This document shows positions 25,401-39,479 of a stretch of 64,000 nucleotides of DNA, piece by piece. This stretch comes from Bicyclus anynana. Taxonomy: Eukaryota; Arthropoda; Insecta; Lepidoptera; Nymphalidae. Each line of letters begins with the position of its first letter. Within the stretch, counting starts at the first letter, position 1. Position numbers and translations under genes: made by a program. The notes below the pieces were generated by a model. It ran no database searches, was not told where the DNA came from, and saw only the letters and a program-made list of their open reading frames with translations. The stretch spans positions 7,585,971 through 7,649,970 of the forward strand of contig NC_069105.1 of assembly GCF_947172395.1 (NCBI RefSeq), written 5' to 3'.

Positions 25401-28400
25401 GGATGTTCTATTTAAAGTAAAGGTATTCATTCCAGTCAGTAAAATGGCATTTCAGTGACAGTTGCACTTGCCATTTTATTGACTGGAATTAATAATCGTA
25501 CTTTACGGAGGATGGTCTAGATTTTGGATGCGTTGGTCTGACAAGATCCGCACCAGACTCGATTCTACTATCTACGATGCTCTCCAAACAGCCACAGATA
25601 GAAATAAAAATGGCGCAACACTTTTAGGAGATGGAGGTGGGTGATCGTCTATCTGTAGCTAAACAACTTTTTGGTGAATTCCCAAATTTTGGACCCTTTG
25701 TAATTCTGGTAGAATGCTGCGTACAATCAACAGTTTAATAATAAATTATATATTGTACTTATGGGTAAGTATGAGGATAAACACAGACACAAAATACGAT
25801 GTACACAAATCTTGTCGTATCATCATGGTACTCATTCAAATATACAAATAGAACAGTAGAAAGAATTAGTAGTAAAATATATAGTAGAATACTTCCAACT
25901 ATACTGTGCGCTCGTCAGTCACATTGCATTGCTGTTATAGCATATTGCATAATTCGAGGACCACAGTCTGTTTACAGCTTTGAAATACCATTATGCTGGA
26001 CATCAGGGTATAAAAAAAATAGACTAACGAACCTCCTGGCAACATGCAGAATCGTAATGTGCTTGCTTTTCTAAGTTCAAATATGTAAACAGAATGTCTC
26101 AAATTATGTACCCTCAATATCCCACAGCACCTGGTCTATTAGGCTGTATGTGCTTGTAACTTAACCAGTGACTTCTTCGGCCAGATACTGCTAAACAGTG
26201 CTGTTCGGCAGCATAAATGAGAACGTACTTTCCTGGAGGAGCTCTGTCACCAAGAGTCCTATTACTAGTAATGCATGCAGCTGAATACATTTTTATTGAA
26301 GCGCTAACTTGTCATAAAAATAAAAAATAAAGTGAGAATTAAGCCAACAAGCATGCAAATGCTTAACACACAAATGGTCTTAAATATAAGAATAATAAAA
26401 GCTTTTTTGAAAGATATTGCCATGTCTTTAAATGTATTTTTTTTTATAAAAAAAAACTATTTTGAATGGAAGCTGACATAATCGAGCCGCCATTTTTTTT
26501 TCGCGAAAACGCGGCGCCCGACGATAGTTGTATTCATGTATGTACGGTACATAGACGAACATAAAATGACAAGTAACATACTCGTAGTACCCTTTGGTCT
26601 GAATGATACAGAAAACACCAGAAGCCACGTTCAGCCGTCATTATAATGCACGCCATATACCTATATAGGTACAATTTTTGGACATGGCTGTGTACAACAC
26701 GACGTATACATAGTGACTGATCGCTTGTTTGTAACATTACAACAATAAAAAAGAGTAATTTCAACGGCTTCATTCCTACGAGCGCTTACACATTCTGGAG
26801 TTTTCTTTATTCTGAACCTAGTGTCATATTACAGAGATATTTGGCGGTAAATATCATATCATACTCGTATGAGTAAAGACTAACATTCAAAATAGGCTCT
26901 ATATTAGTATTTACTCAAGAAAACTTGGTAAATGTGACAATTTAGGATACCACGTTACTTAACATTTTTTGTTTGTCTGTGTGTCTATACCCATAGACAT
27001 TTACATTTACATCGTGCGCCGCGATTTCGAAATAAAAATCAAAATGATGACGGGTCAGCTTTATCCGGCCGCTCAGAGATTGCGTTTCTGACACCTGTCA
27101 ATATCACCTTTTTATATTTGTTAATTAATCAATTGTTCATAATTTTAGCCCAAAATAATACGTTTATTGTTAGTTGGCATAATATTCCTTGTTTAATGTT
27201 TTTTTTACTCGTTATTTAGGTTAATAAAAGATATTTAAATATCTCATTGACATTGACATTCTCTCTCATTGACATTGACATGTGTGAGCAACGCAATCTC
27301 TGAGCGGCCGGACTTTAATGTATGTCGAAGTTAATAATAAGAAGGAAATGGCAATTTCTTCCATCATCCACTCGGTACACAGACAAACCCCCTTGGCTAC
27401 GACACAAAACCTCTACAAACTAAATTGGGCTCAACAAAATGGTACCACTACGGTGTCATTATTTAAACACTATAAAACCATCTTCAAACCGTTGCAAATA
27501 CCTTGAGTCGGATCTTTCGCACGATAGCCGAGCGGGCGGGAGTTGCCATAGAGAAAAAAAAACACACACATAGACAACATAGTTTAGAAAAAGGAATGCA
27601 TTCCAATTTTGAATTACATCATATAAATAAATATATATGAGAAAAACAGCGGTTCCGAATTATGAGTGTGGGAAGGGGGTACACGAAATACGATGGGGCC
27701 GTGGAAATGACACGTGATCATGCAATGTAATTAAGCCTTTACCATTTGAAACCCTCGTAACTTTAATTAAAGTTTTCGACTAATTATTATCACCATTGTC
27801 TTATTATAATAATACCTGACGTTTCGAAAGTGCTTGTAATTGCTAATTGAAATAAATGAATATTGTCTATTGACATTATTTTTATTATTAGCCCAGTAGT
27901 TTCGCGAATTCGAATTCGTCCGTTTATTTATAGTCTGCTTACGAATTTGTCTAGGTAGAGAATCAAGTATATTTAAAAAAAAAAGTCCAAAGCTTAATGA
28001 AAGCAAATAAACAAAATTCAATTTCTGTACTTTGCCCAAGTTTTTTACGATAGGCACTACTCTCTGTATCTTCTTATGTACATCTGACAACAAAATTCAC
28101 GATAATTGGTCGATTAGTAAAGAGATGTAAACTTTATAAACAAATTTTCAAAAAATAATAATAATATACACAAGAGTTCAAAGTTTTTACTCGCAGACTA
28201 ATATTTAAAAAAAAATCAATGTCGTTAACAAAAAAAATTCAAGAAAACGCTGTAAACGAAAAAAATTTCTATTTTTTAAATTTTTCCGTTAATAGGGTCA
28301 TGGTAAAGGCTTTCAGAATATGATGATTAGAAAAATAGATTCGGAGAAAAGGTGAAGTTAAACATGCCATAGAAAACGATTTTGCATGATTTTGACGCCA

Positions 28401-31400
28401 TAGAAAACAAATGTTGAAAGATATAGAAGAAAAAAAAAATGTGCTCTGGATATTCAATGTATAGGAGTATGTTCTGACAACATGTTGAATGTATGTGGTG
28501 TATACAGCATGTTCCTGTTATGTTGTACAATCACGCTGTATATTGATGGGAATAAAATGCTTACAATATGAGACCATGGAAATACAATTTAAATATGTTA
28601 TAGAATATACAATACTTAAAAATAATTAAAAATGTATAGTTAAAATAGTTTCTATATTACAATGAAAATGTCGATCCATTTTCAACTGTCTGTATCTATA
28701 AATCACAAAACACTAAATAATAAATATACGCCATAACTCACAATGCTCGTTGAAAACAAGTCAAACTTTAAATCACAAATTAGTTTTAATTAAACAGATT
28801 CATTTTTTTAAATAAAGTTCTGTATCTGTTTATAGTGACAACGGTTCTAAATGATTACAGTACAGTACTGTACAGTATTGTATTGTGTAAACCCAAAAAT
28901 AACAACTGATTTAGTATCTTAAGTTAACATGCTTTGCGAGTCGTGGCATATTGTATTATAATGTTTCCCAACAATGTCCAAGTGTAGTAAACAGTAGATA
29001 ATTGATTAATTTTGCTACTCTCCTACAAAATAACTTGAACTTCCACAAAAAATCCTCTATGTACGTTTTACTCCGAAATCAACTCTTGAAGATACTCTTC
29101 AAGAGTTCTAGTTTTGACGACTAATAGCACCAATAAAAGGGTCTTATGACTTTTGTGGCGGTAATTTGAATACTTAAAATATGTGAAATAATAATTATAT
29201 TTATTTTGCACTAAATAATAATTTTTCTATTAGTGATACAACGTTTATAATTCTGCAATGTAAGAAATCGATCAAAAAAAAATAAAAATATTCATGTACA
29301 TTCTTCATTTTTAACGAAAAAATTTAACTGATGATTCGCTTTAAATACACTCTTAATTGATAAATCAATTATTCACAGTTCACAATAAACTTTCGCAAAT
29401 TATTATCGTTTGTAAATTAAATAATTAGTGTAGTGTTTGTTGAGATACAACAAGACAGAAAAAGGAATTAAAATAGATATATTTATACAAGAAAGCATTG
29501 AGTTTACCTAATCGCGAAATTTCGACTAATGATTCTAATAAACAACTAAGAAGTTCAAAAAAATGTAAATTGTATGTACCGAACTTCATAAATGGGTATG
29601 GTAAGAGAAGGCTGGAATATATTGTTCCAACAATCTTTAACGATCTTCCGGATGCGGTAAAGAATCTTCTAAAAGATACCAATATACTCACGAACGTACA
29701 TAAGCGGAAACTAAAGAATTATTTTTTGGGACAGCCTGTGTAGCGTCGCAGCACCGGTTCACTCACACTTTTATTTAACTACCCTATAATGATTATTCTT
29801 GGTATTTATCCTCTTCTGTTTGTTAATAATGTTCTGTTTGTTCCTAAATATTGTATTATGCAATAATAACCAGTGCACAGTTCACAATAAACTTTCCCAA
29901 ATAATCGTCTGTAGATTAAATATTTAGATTAGTGTAGTGTTTGTTGAGATACAACAAGACAGAAAAAGAAGGAAAAAGATATATTTATACAAGAAAGCAT
30001 TGAATATACCTAATTGCGAAATTTCGACTAATGATTCGCCTTAAATACACTCTACAAAAACAAAATAAATCAATTATTCACATTTCACAATAATATTTTG
30101 CAAATTATCGTCTGTAGGTTAAATAATTATATTAGTGTAGTGTTTGTTGAGATACAACAAGACAGAAAAAGGAGGAAAAATACATATATTTATACAAGAA
30201 AGCATTGAGTTTACCTGGAACTCGTCCCAGGGTATGGAGGAACACTCGTCTGTCTTCAGATCGTCGGCGACTATCCTCAGACACGACTTGTTGTTTGCGC
30301 TCTGCTGCAGTATGTGAATGTTGTTGAGGCGCCATGTGCACGTAGATATCTTGAATAACATAAAATTAAAAATTTCAAAAACCCTGAAGGTCATGAAATT
30401 ATTAATTACACTCTCGAGGAAGTCAGCAATAGTTCTCTTTCAGTGCGCTTTCATTTGATATTTGCAGGCATTCGGTTATTCTTCCCCAATTTCACCCCCC
30501 AAAACTTTCAAATCATCAATATATTTATTTATTTTGCTATTATCCGCGAAAAACCGACGAACCCATGCGACAACGTCACCCAGGTCCGACAAAATACTCT
30601 CTACGTACGTTTCACCCTGAAACCGGTGCATCCTCAGGAGATGTTGTACAACGTGCAATTGCACTCTGTAGAGTCAATTGGGATCGTCCGTTTTTCGCGG
30701 ATAATAGCAAAATAAATAAATCATTATATGATTTATTTAAAAAAATAAGTTATATTACTATAGTTTATAAGTTACTAACACATTCTATTTTTATTTTTAC
30801 TAACATAACTATGAGCCTATTGAAGCTTGAAATAAATATTATTATTATATTATTATTATTATATATACATGATGAACTTCCGCAAAAATAACGCCTGCTT
30901 CTATCCAATATTTAAAATCATCATCAATGTTTCATCAAATATGTCTAGGAACACTTGCACATAAGTCACCTTTCATACAAAAGAAAAAAAAACTAAATTG
31001 AAATCGCTTCATCCATTCGGGAGCTATGGTGCCACAGACAGACAAACGGACACGTCAAACTCATAACGGGTTAACGGGTCAAGAAACAAGAACGGCGACA
31101 AGAATTGTACAAACAAATGACTTACTAGTGCGGTAGAGGAAACTTCTCGTGAAGGTGCCCGCACTTGTGACCTTGGGTGTATGTTTTAATGATCTCTTCA
31201 GAATGCATTAACACATTCACCAATTGTCTTTGGAATAAATCTGTTCTATCTAACTGAAAGAACCTTCTGAACTGAAGAATTTCTTGATTTTTTCGATGAT
31301 GATATTTACCACGTCTCGTCGTTTGCACGAGCTGGTGACGGAGTGGTCGCTAGGCGATGAGGAGCGCTCCACCACCTCGGCTGCTACCTCTACGCCGCTC

Positions 31401-34400
31401 GACAGATGACCGTGCTCGAATTCTCTGCAAATTATTAATATTTAATCGTTAGTCCTTTTTAACAGCAACACTGGGCCTACTTATAGGATGGGGGGTTATG
31501 AGCTAAGACATAGACAAGCCATGCTGCTCCAATGCGGCTTGGCAACTATTAGACGTTTTTGACAGAGATCAATGCTCTACGAGCACGGGATGAGCCGTGT
31601 CAGCCTTCGCGATTCCCCCCCACCATGACGTAGCGGTTGCTGTCGGAGCTGGCGGTGGACGCGGCGTCGCTGCGACAGTCGTCCCGCGTCAGCGCGCTGT
31701 CTACCGACGTCACTAGCGACGTGAGACAGTCTCACCTAAAGGCGAAGTCGGCATCGTCCGGCGACTCGGCCGCGAGCCCCACCACGACGTAGCGGTCGCT
31801 GTCGGAGCTGGCGGTGGACGCGGCGTCGCTGCGACAGTCGTCCCGCGTCAGCGCGCTGTCTATCGATGTCACTAGCGATGTGAAACCGCGACGCATCGAT
31901 GAAAAACCTGGAAATTAATTGTTTTTATCCAATTGTAATAAGTAATCCTGACAATAACAGACAAGCTATAATACTTGTTAAAGCCTTTTTTAAACATTGT
32001 GCTGAAAATGCAAACCTTATTCTACAAAAACAAACTAAGGAGTGTCACTGTTTTTACGTCTCCTCATCATCGTCGAGTGCAATTCTTGAACCGAAGTTGA
32101 CGGGTTTATTTCGTGTAAAACTCATATATTTCAGTCGCTCCTTTGCTACGGATAGCTAAACCCCTAAAGCCTTTTACCTACCTCCAAAATTCAACCCTGG
32201 ACTGGGCGGAGGTATCTCCTCGGCCCCCAGGGGTTGAGCTGTGCACACTTCGATGGAGGCTTGCGTCGCCAGCACTCCGCTGTCGCGGTCCAGCATGGAC
32301 GGCGCCATTGTCGCTTCTGAACCTGATAACACGAAAATCGTTAATAGTGCGAATACATGAGGAATAATTGCGATTTTTTTACATAGAAAATGTTGAATTT
32401 AGAAAATTGTATTTATTAATATGCTAGTTAACACTTTTTTTAAATGTTCTTAAATTGTTCATCATCGTTCTACTAGATTGAGACGTGATTACATGAAAAT
32501 TTTAATTTTAAAATAGTTTTTTGATAATACGAGCCCTGTTGGCTTGATGGTCTCTATTTCAACTGTTTAATGACATCACGTTAACAAATTCTTTACAAAC
32601 GGAGCGTTTGACAAAAAAATATTTAACAATTAATTTGACGTTTAGTACATCAAGTAACATTGTGACGTCACAAAATGGACGACAGCGTTTTTGACGTTTG
32701 GAAAAACCTTACCTACTATACGAAATTAATATTGTTTATATTAAATTTGATATGAGTCAACTACCCCATTTAATCTGCTGAAATCTTGCAATCGATCTTA
32801 CCTAATCTAAAATCATTAAGACTGGAGGAGTCAAGCGGTACGCTGTCCAGATCTCTGGAAGACTCTTGTCCTGGACAGTTGGACGGCAGCACCAGGGTGA
32901 TCTCCACAGCTGGCACTACCAGACCCACTACTATTGCTCTGAAAACAACGTCATAAGGTTGTATTCATCATATTCGGTTCACTGTTGAGCTCAAGTCACC
33001 TCTCAGAATGACAGGGGTTAGGCCAATAGTCCACCACGCTGGCCCAATGCGGATTGGCAGACTTCACACACGCAGAGAATTAAGAATTAAGAAAATGATA
33101 TGATCTGGCGCATGCGGTGACGTGATATATCACATCACTGCAAACGCCAATCACGCTGTTATCTCTATGAATGACGTCACCTGCTAATGTGTTGTGTTTA
33201 AACGGCAAAAATTTTACTTAGATATTTTTTCATTTATATTAAATTTTTTACTGGTTTAAATTGACGGGACAAAATTCTTCCATAATTCAGTTTAAACACT
33301 GTTTACAAAAGAGACAAGTAGTCTATTGCTCTACATTCTAGAATTAGCTTTTTTTTACAAGATCTGATCTTTCTCGTTCACTCTCGAGAGTGTGAGGTTC
33401 CGAAAAATGAGCATTGGTAAATGAAGTCAAATAAAGTATTTAGGAAAGACAAATCATACCCCTGCTCATCCTCGGGCAGTCTGCTGGCCTGGTGCGCGAG
33501 CCACGCAGTCAGCTCGCTGATGCGCTCCATCTGCCGCAGCAGGAACAGCAGCTGGTAGTGGTTGAGCTGGACGCCACTCAAGCCACACGTGCGCCCTATC
33601 ACCCATATGCGGGAGAAGCCTTCCTCGAAACATAACTGCAAAAAAATTAATGCTATTAAGTAGCTAAATGCTAAATAGTAAAGCGGTTTGTAAGTCTAGA
33701 CTTGTTTATTCAGACATGGATATTTTCTTATTTTATTTATTTATTCATTTAAGTTACATTTCCACATGTCATAAATAAAATTTCATAATTATTACAAATG
33801 GAACCCTGTGAGGGTGTTGTAACTACAAAGTAAAACTTAACTTAACTTAACATAACATAAGATAAGATAAGATAATTATATAGGATAGGATAGGAATATT
33901 GAAGGCTCGCTAAACCAAATGTTACTAGGTACTTACGTTATTGACCCAGGGGGGTGATAATGGTTGTGATCTCCTGTAGCCCTCCTAACATATCACAACA
34001 TAAGCTAATAGTAGCGAAATTGAATCGCCCTCTCTCTTTCGTTGCGTCGTTAAAGTAAAGAAATATACATGGCAAAACAATGGTTACCGATACAGCTAGG
34101 TATTTGTAACTTACCCACGCAGTCAACGGCGTGGCATCCAACAGTGGCGACGGCTTGTAGTTAGTGGCGCGCGCACCGCAGAAGTCCGCCCACAGAGGCT
34201 CCACGCGCGCGCACCACACCGCCCTGTTCTCGCGCCACAGCATTTCCGGAGTGATGTCCGCGCCGCGCTCTATGTCGTCCAGATCTAACACAAATATAAT
34301 ATACAAGCCGACGTCACGTTGTTTCGCCCGCTAACTTTCCGTTCCCGTGAAAGTACGGGATAAAATATAGCCCATAACACTGACAAATAACGTGGCTTAC

Positions 34401-37400
34401 TAGTGGAAAAAGTTTTTAAAACACAACAAACTAAGACAAGAGCAAGAGGTAAACCTGCTAAACATTAGTGCTAGCGGACGACCGCGACTTCATCCACGTG
34501 AAATTTAGTTTTTCACAAATCCCTCGAGAACCTTGGATTTTTCCGGCATGAAAAGTAGCCTATATGTTAATCTAGAGTAAAACCTATTTCCATTCCAAAT
34601 TTCAGTCAAATCGGTTCAGTAGTTGCGGCGTTAAAGAGTAACAAACATCCATACGAACTTTAGCGATATTAAGTTATATTAAGTATTAGTATAGAAGTAT
34701 AGGTAAATAGCAATACTCAATAAGAGTATTGAAATACTTTCTATACTAGAACATTATTACAACAGTTTTAGTTTTTTGTGATTTGTCGAAGGCATTTGAT
34801 CATCATGAAACATTAGTCAGGAAACCACAATATTACGATAGAATTATTGCTAAGTTCTTATTGGATGAATAGAATTCAGAAAGTAGACGTCAATGGAAAG
34901 CAGTCTTACTGGGTCTGTTGTAAAAATGGGGGTTCTTCAAGGATCTATACTAGGGCCATTTTTTTTATCATTTATGTTAATGACTTGATTAAGATAAAAA
35001 AAGCTTGGTATTGAACACGTTGAATTGCACTATACGATTGTGTACTGTAAAATGTAACAAAAAAGTTTATAAAATAAATAAGTTTGACAGCAGAAATAAG
35101 CTTGGCCATTATTATCCTATGTTCTTACACACAACAAAGTTAAATTAAACTTCTAAAATAGTTGCTAACTTACTATCGGCATGCAACAGGAACTGCTCGT
35201 GGATGGGGTCCATGTCTTCACTGGAGCACGGGAACTGTCCTCGGGGAGGTGCCGATCGTCTGAGGGATGATATTATGGACGCTAGGTCGGCTCTGCTGCC
35301 GGCTGAATCTAACAAAATAAGAGAAAATATATAAGTAATAAAGTTAAATATTAAGCTACACAGTTAAAAAATAAGTCGCACAATTTTATATCCAGTCCTG
35401 TATCCGAACCCTACCTACTGAATTCACTAAGATGAGGTGGCAATAGGTGGAAGAGTCAATGGAAGATGGGGTCTCAAGGTGCTGGAATAGTGACCCCGCA
35501 CCGGAAAGCGCAATGTTGGTTGATCCGCAACTTGATGGACAGCAAATAAGGCGAGCTGCTGGATGCGGCTCAAAACCTTGGTGTTGGGAACTTAATAAAA
35601 AGTCTACGTCCAACAGTGGAGATCAATTGGTTAATTAAGATGATGATGATGAAAAGAATGTTTTTTTAAATAACAAATGTATTAAAATATTTGAATATCA
35701 TTTATGTTGCCTATAAATAAATCCAATGATAGTGTAGTGTAGTTTGTGGGGATAGTTATATAGACGACACATCTTAAGTAAAACTTCTGTCAAAAATAAA
35801 ATAATTCATGAAAGAGAAACTCCAAAATTAGTGGCGCCACCTCTCGCCTTGCTCAAGCTAGTCAGTTCACAATTACGCCGTTAAAAGACTTAACGGTTTC
35901 GGCGCTGGGCATAATAGTTGTGTCGTTTAGCAATGTTAACACAGATGCTATATTTTTAGACGGTATATTATTTTGATTACACTTTTCGTAACGCATACAC
36001 CAGCTTACTTCTAAATATTAAATCTATACTAATATTATAAAGCTGAAGAATTTATTTGTTTGATTGAACGCGGTAATCTCAGGAACTACTGGTCCGATTT
36101 GAAAAATTGTTTCAGTGTTAGACAGCCCATTTATCGATGAAGGCTATAGGCTATATATTATCGTACTCCTACGGGAACACTATATGTTACCGCGCGGTGT
36201 CAGCTAGTACTAAAATATTTAAGTTCAAAACACTCACTAGCCCTCGGCGATTCCCGTACATTGGTGAGGGTAGCTCTGGCCGTGCATATGTGGAGCTCCT
36301 TCGGCCGGTCGCGTTGTTGCGAGATGTGCTCCGAGCCCGCTTCTAGAACAATCTGAGACGAATCACTTCACAACATTTGACTTGGAGGAGAGTTAGTTAA
36401 CTGTCGAGGACATCTTCAAACCATCACCATCGGTCACAAGTCATAAGTGCCACACAATGGACCCTCCGAGCCCGCTTCTAGAACAATCTGAGACGAATCA
36501 CTTCACAACATTTGACTTGGAGAAGGAGTTAGTTAACAAGGACATCTTTAACCCTTCACCATCGGTCACAAGTCCGGGGATCTGCTCAGAGTTTTTCTCT
36601 CTGCCACACAATGGACCCGGCACCCGCACGTTAAATTCATGGAATGCTAATATATTTCGTCTCATCTCTGTACCCAAAAGGTAAAAACAGACTTATAAAT
36701 AACTTATGTCCTTCCTCTGGTTCTAAGCTTTCAACCAATTTTCAACCAAATCGGTCCAGCCGTTCTTCAGTTATAAATAGTGTAACTAACACGACTTTCT
36801 TTTTTATATATAGAAGATTACGTCGCTCACCTTAGGCATGATTGCTTCCGTCCGTATGTCCATGTACGTGGTAGTGCTATCCTGCGGCGCGTTGTCCACC
36901 GCTGCGGCGCCCACGTGGGGCAGAAAGGCGGCTAGCCACAGTATACTGGCCACGTCCACAGATATCCGCACTGGACTCAACTGGACGTACAGTTTGGGCG
37001 CTGGCACTGCAAAGAACAATCAATACATCAATACATATAAAAAATAATTAAACATCAGTGATGTCTGTGCTGTGATTACAAAATACAGTGAAACTCTATA
37101 CAACGTCACTAAAGGGATTGTACATTTTATAGCGTTATAGAGAGTGGTCGTTATACGGAAAGAAGAAAAATGTATGAGTAAAATTTTTTCGTCAGTACAC
37201 AGTGATTTTCTTTCACTAGCCATGTTGCTATTTGAAAGTTTGTGAAAAAATAAGAATATGATAACATGTCACGTCCATGACTTATACTTATTACTCATGG
37301 ACAGCAACAGTGTACACGTGCGATCCCAATTTGTAAACAAAAGAGAAGGGAAAATTATGTAATAGTCGTTATAGAGAGTGGGTGTAACGTTATATAGAGT

Positions 37401-39414
37401 GTATCATTGTAGGGAGAGCAAGCCAAACCAATCAAAGCCATGTGATTTTGACGTTTTAGCGAGTTTGACGTTAAATCGAGTTATGGAGTTTACATTGTAA
37501 CTGATTTTTTAAAATACTTATAGCTATTTACATGATACATTTTAGTATCGTGTAAATAATACTGTGAGAAATAAACGTTTTTGAAAATTCTTTTCTGTCT
37601 GTCTTTTTTCTAGTCTTAGCCAGTTACTGGTTACCATCCTATCGGCAAAAACATACCGCCTAGCGATTCAGCGTTCTGGTGCGATGCCGCGTAAACACAG
37701 TCGTCCAAGTAAAACGGCTTCCATCTTAAATTGCATCACAACTTAACATCAGTTGAGACCACAGTTAAGAGCTAATTTATCATAGAATAAAAAAAACAAT
37801 ACAAATGGATCAGATCGAATTACAAACCTGGAAAACATACATCTCCGGGGTAGTAGAAAAAGGTCAGCTCAGCATGTAGCAGGCCAGCGTCCCCGGGTAA
37901 GGTCGCTTTCTCAGCACTCACCAGTGGCCTTGGTGCTTCCCTGGACTTTGACCCTGTTGATACCTAAGTGAAACACAAGGGTTAATACTCAGACAAATTA
38001 TATAGGGTCCTGTCTCGCTTGGCGTTGCGTTATCCCTCTGTCAAAGTGGACTTTGACCCTGTTGATACCTAAGTGAAACACACCAGGTTAATACTCAGAC
38101 GAATTTTAAAGGGACCTTGCCTCGCTTGGCGTTACCCCTCTCTCAAAGTGGACTTGGACCCTGTTGATACCTAAGTGAAACACAAGGGTTAATACTCAGA
38201 CAAATTATATAGGGACCTGCCTCGCTTGGCGTTACCCCTTTGTCAAAGTAGAAGATCAAAAATCTAATGCTTTTATAAAAAACTATTATTATACAATTTT
38301 TTTCGTTCCTGTAATCGTTTTTGTCTTGTAAAGAGCTCCCCAAAAATGCCAGTTTTTTTAGTTGAATGGCATAAAAACGGTCCACAACTAGTTAACTAAA
38401 AGATGAAGTTACGTTTAATTTTTCAGTAATTCTAATTTCTTTCTCTAAATTCATTTGTAATGTGTTCCAAATTTGTAATAAATAATATCTAAAAAAATCG
38501 ATTCTTCAGCCGGAAAAGTAAAATATGAATCAAGACATCATTCTGTGCAATGACGTGTTCGTTAAACTGTGTAAAAATGTGTGTTGCGAATCAAATTTAA
38601 AGTTGTGTGTAGTGTAGGACACAAAATATGTTTATTGCTATTAAATATCCTCGATATGTGGATTTATCTCGTCCCCCTAAAAAAAACACACAATTTTGTT
38701 GGTGAACTTGGGTGTGATGCATCTCCATAGTTAATTACTCTATGGGTTAATATGATAACTGCCTGGTTGGTCCAATGATTAGCAAATGTTGCTTAGACAA
38801 TGAGGTCCTGGATGTCTTAGATTGACGTTACTAGCAAATAACGTGGCTACCTAGTGTTAAAAGAACTTTTTAAAATCGGTTTAGTAGATTCAGATATTAA
38901 TCTTTCACCCTTTATTTTATCTTTTTTATAATTTTAGTATTAATTATTTTTTTATTTTTATTATTTATATAATTTAATTATTTATATAGTTTTTAAGATA
39001 ATATAGTATGTACCTTATATACAGTGAAGTCATCTATCCTAAGTATGAGGCAGGTGGTCATCAGTTTCCCCAGTTGTTGGAGTATCTTAGTTCTAGTAGG
39101 AGATGCTGTAACAAATGAGAACCAAAAACTGTTATATTTACACTCGTATATTTTCTAAATTGATATATTTAGATCTAGAGAGGCACTTAGGGTTCTACAA
39201 ATCTTAAAATATATTCTACAGACTTCTAAACTACAGATTAAATTTAAGTTTTGCAATTTAAATTCAATTCAAGTTCAAGTTTTTTCAATTCAAGCCAAGT
39301 TTTCGCACCATGTGCAGTTTGATCGTACTTGAAAGAAGGCTAGGGTAGAAAGAAGTAAATGCATATAAGACAAAGCGAAGACTGACTGGGTCCGCTAATA
39401 TACATATTATTATT

Positions 39415-39479
<65 letters not shown>

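Larger units (their letters stand above)
24380..29329. other. Large BLTP3 intron (exon 23 to 24) without additional exons
   Basis: Exon 23 (ending WDEFQ) continues directly into exon 24 (starting NKFSMRARAW), so no coding exon is needed here. The stretch holds the inverted MITE pair, a LINE remnant and AT-rich DNA. No nested gene is recognisable among the short frames. Confidence 0.75.

Noticed and set aside
31125..31328. Minus-strand frame LDRTDLFQRQLVNVLMHSEE as a BLTP3 exon
   Set aside because: It would end in phase 2 at its GTAAGT donor and cannot join exon 23, which needs phase 0. Exon 22 joined directly to exon 23 fits without it.
36457..36684. 75-codon plus-strand frame resembling a protein (FDLEKELVNKDIFNPSPSV)
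   Set aside because: It lies over a duplicated intron segment opposite BLTP3 exon 15; its copy at 36331 is frame-broken.
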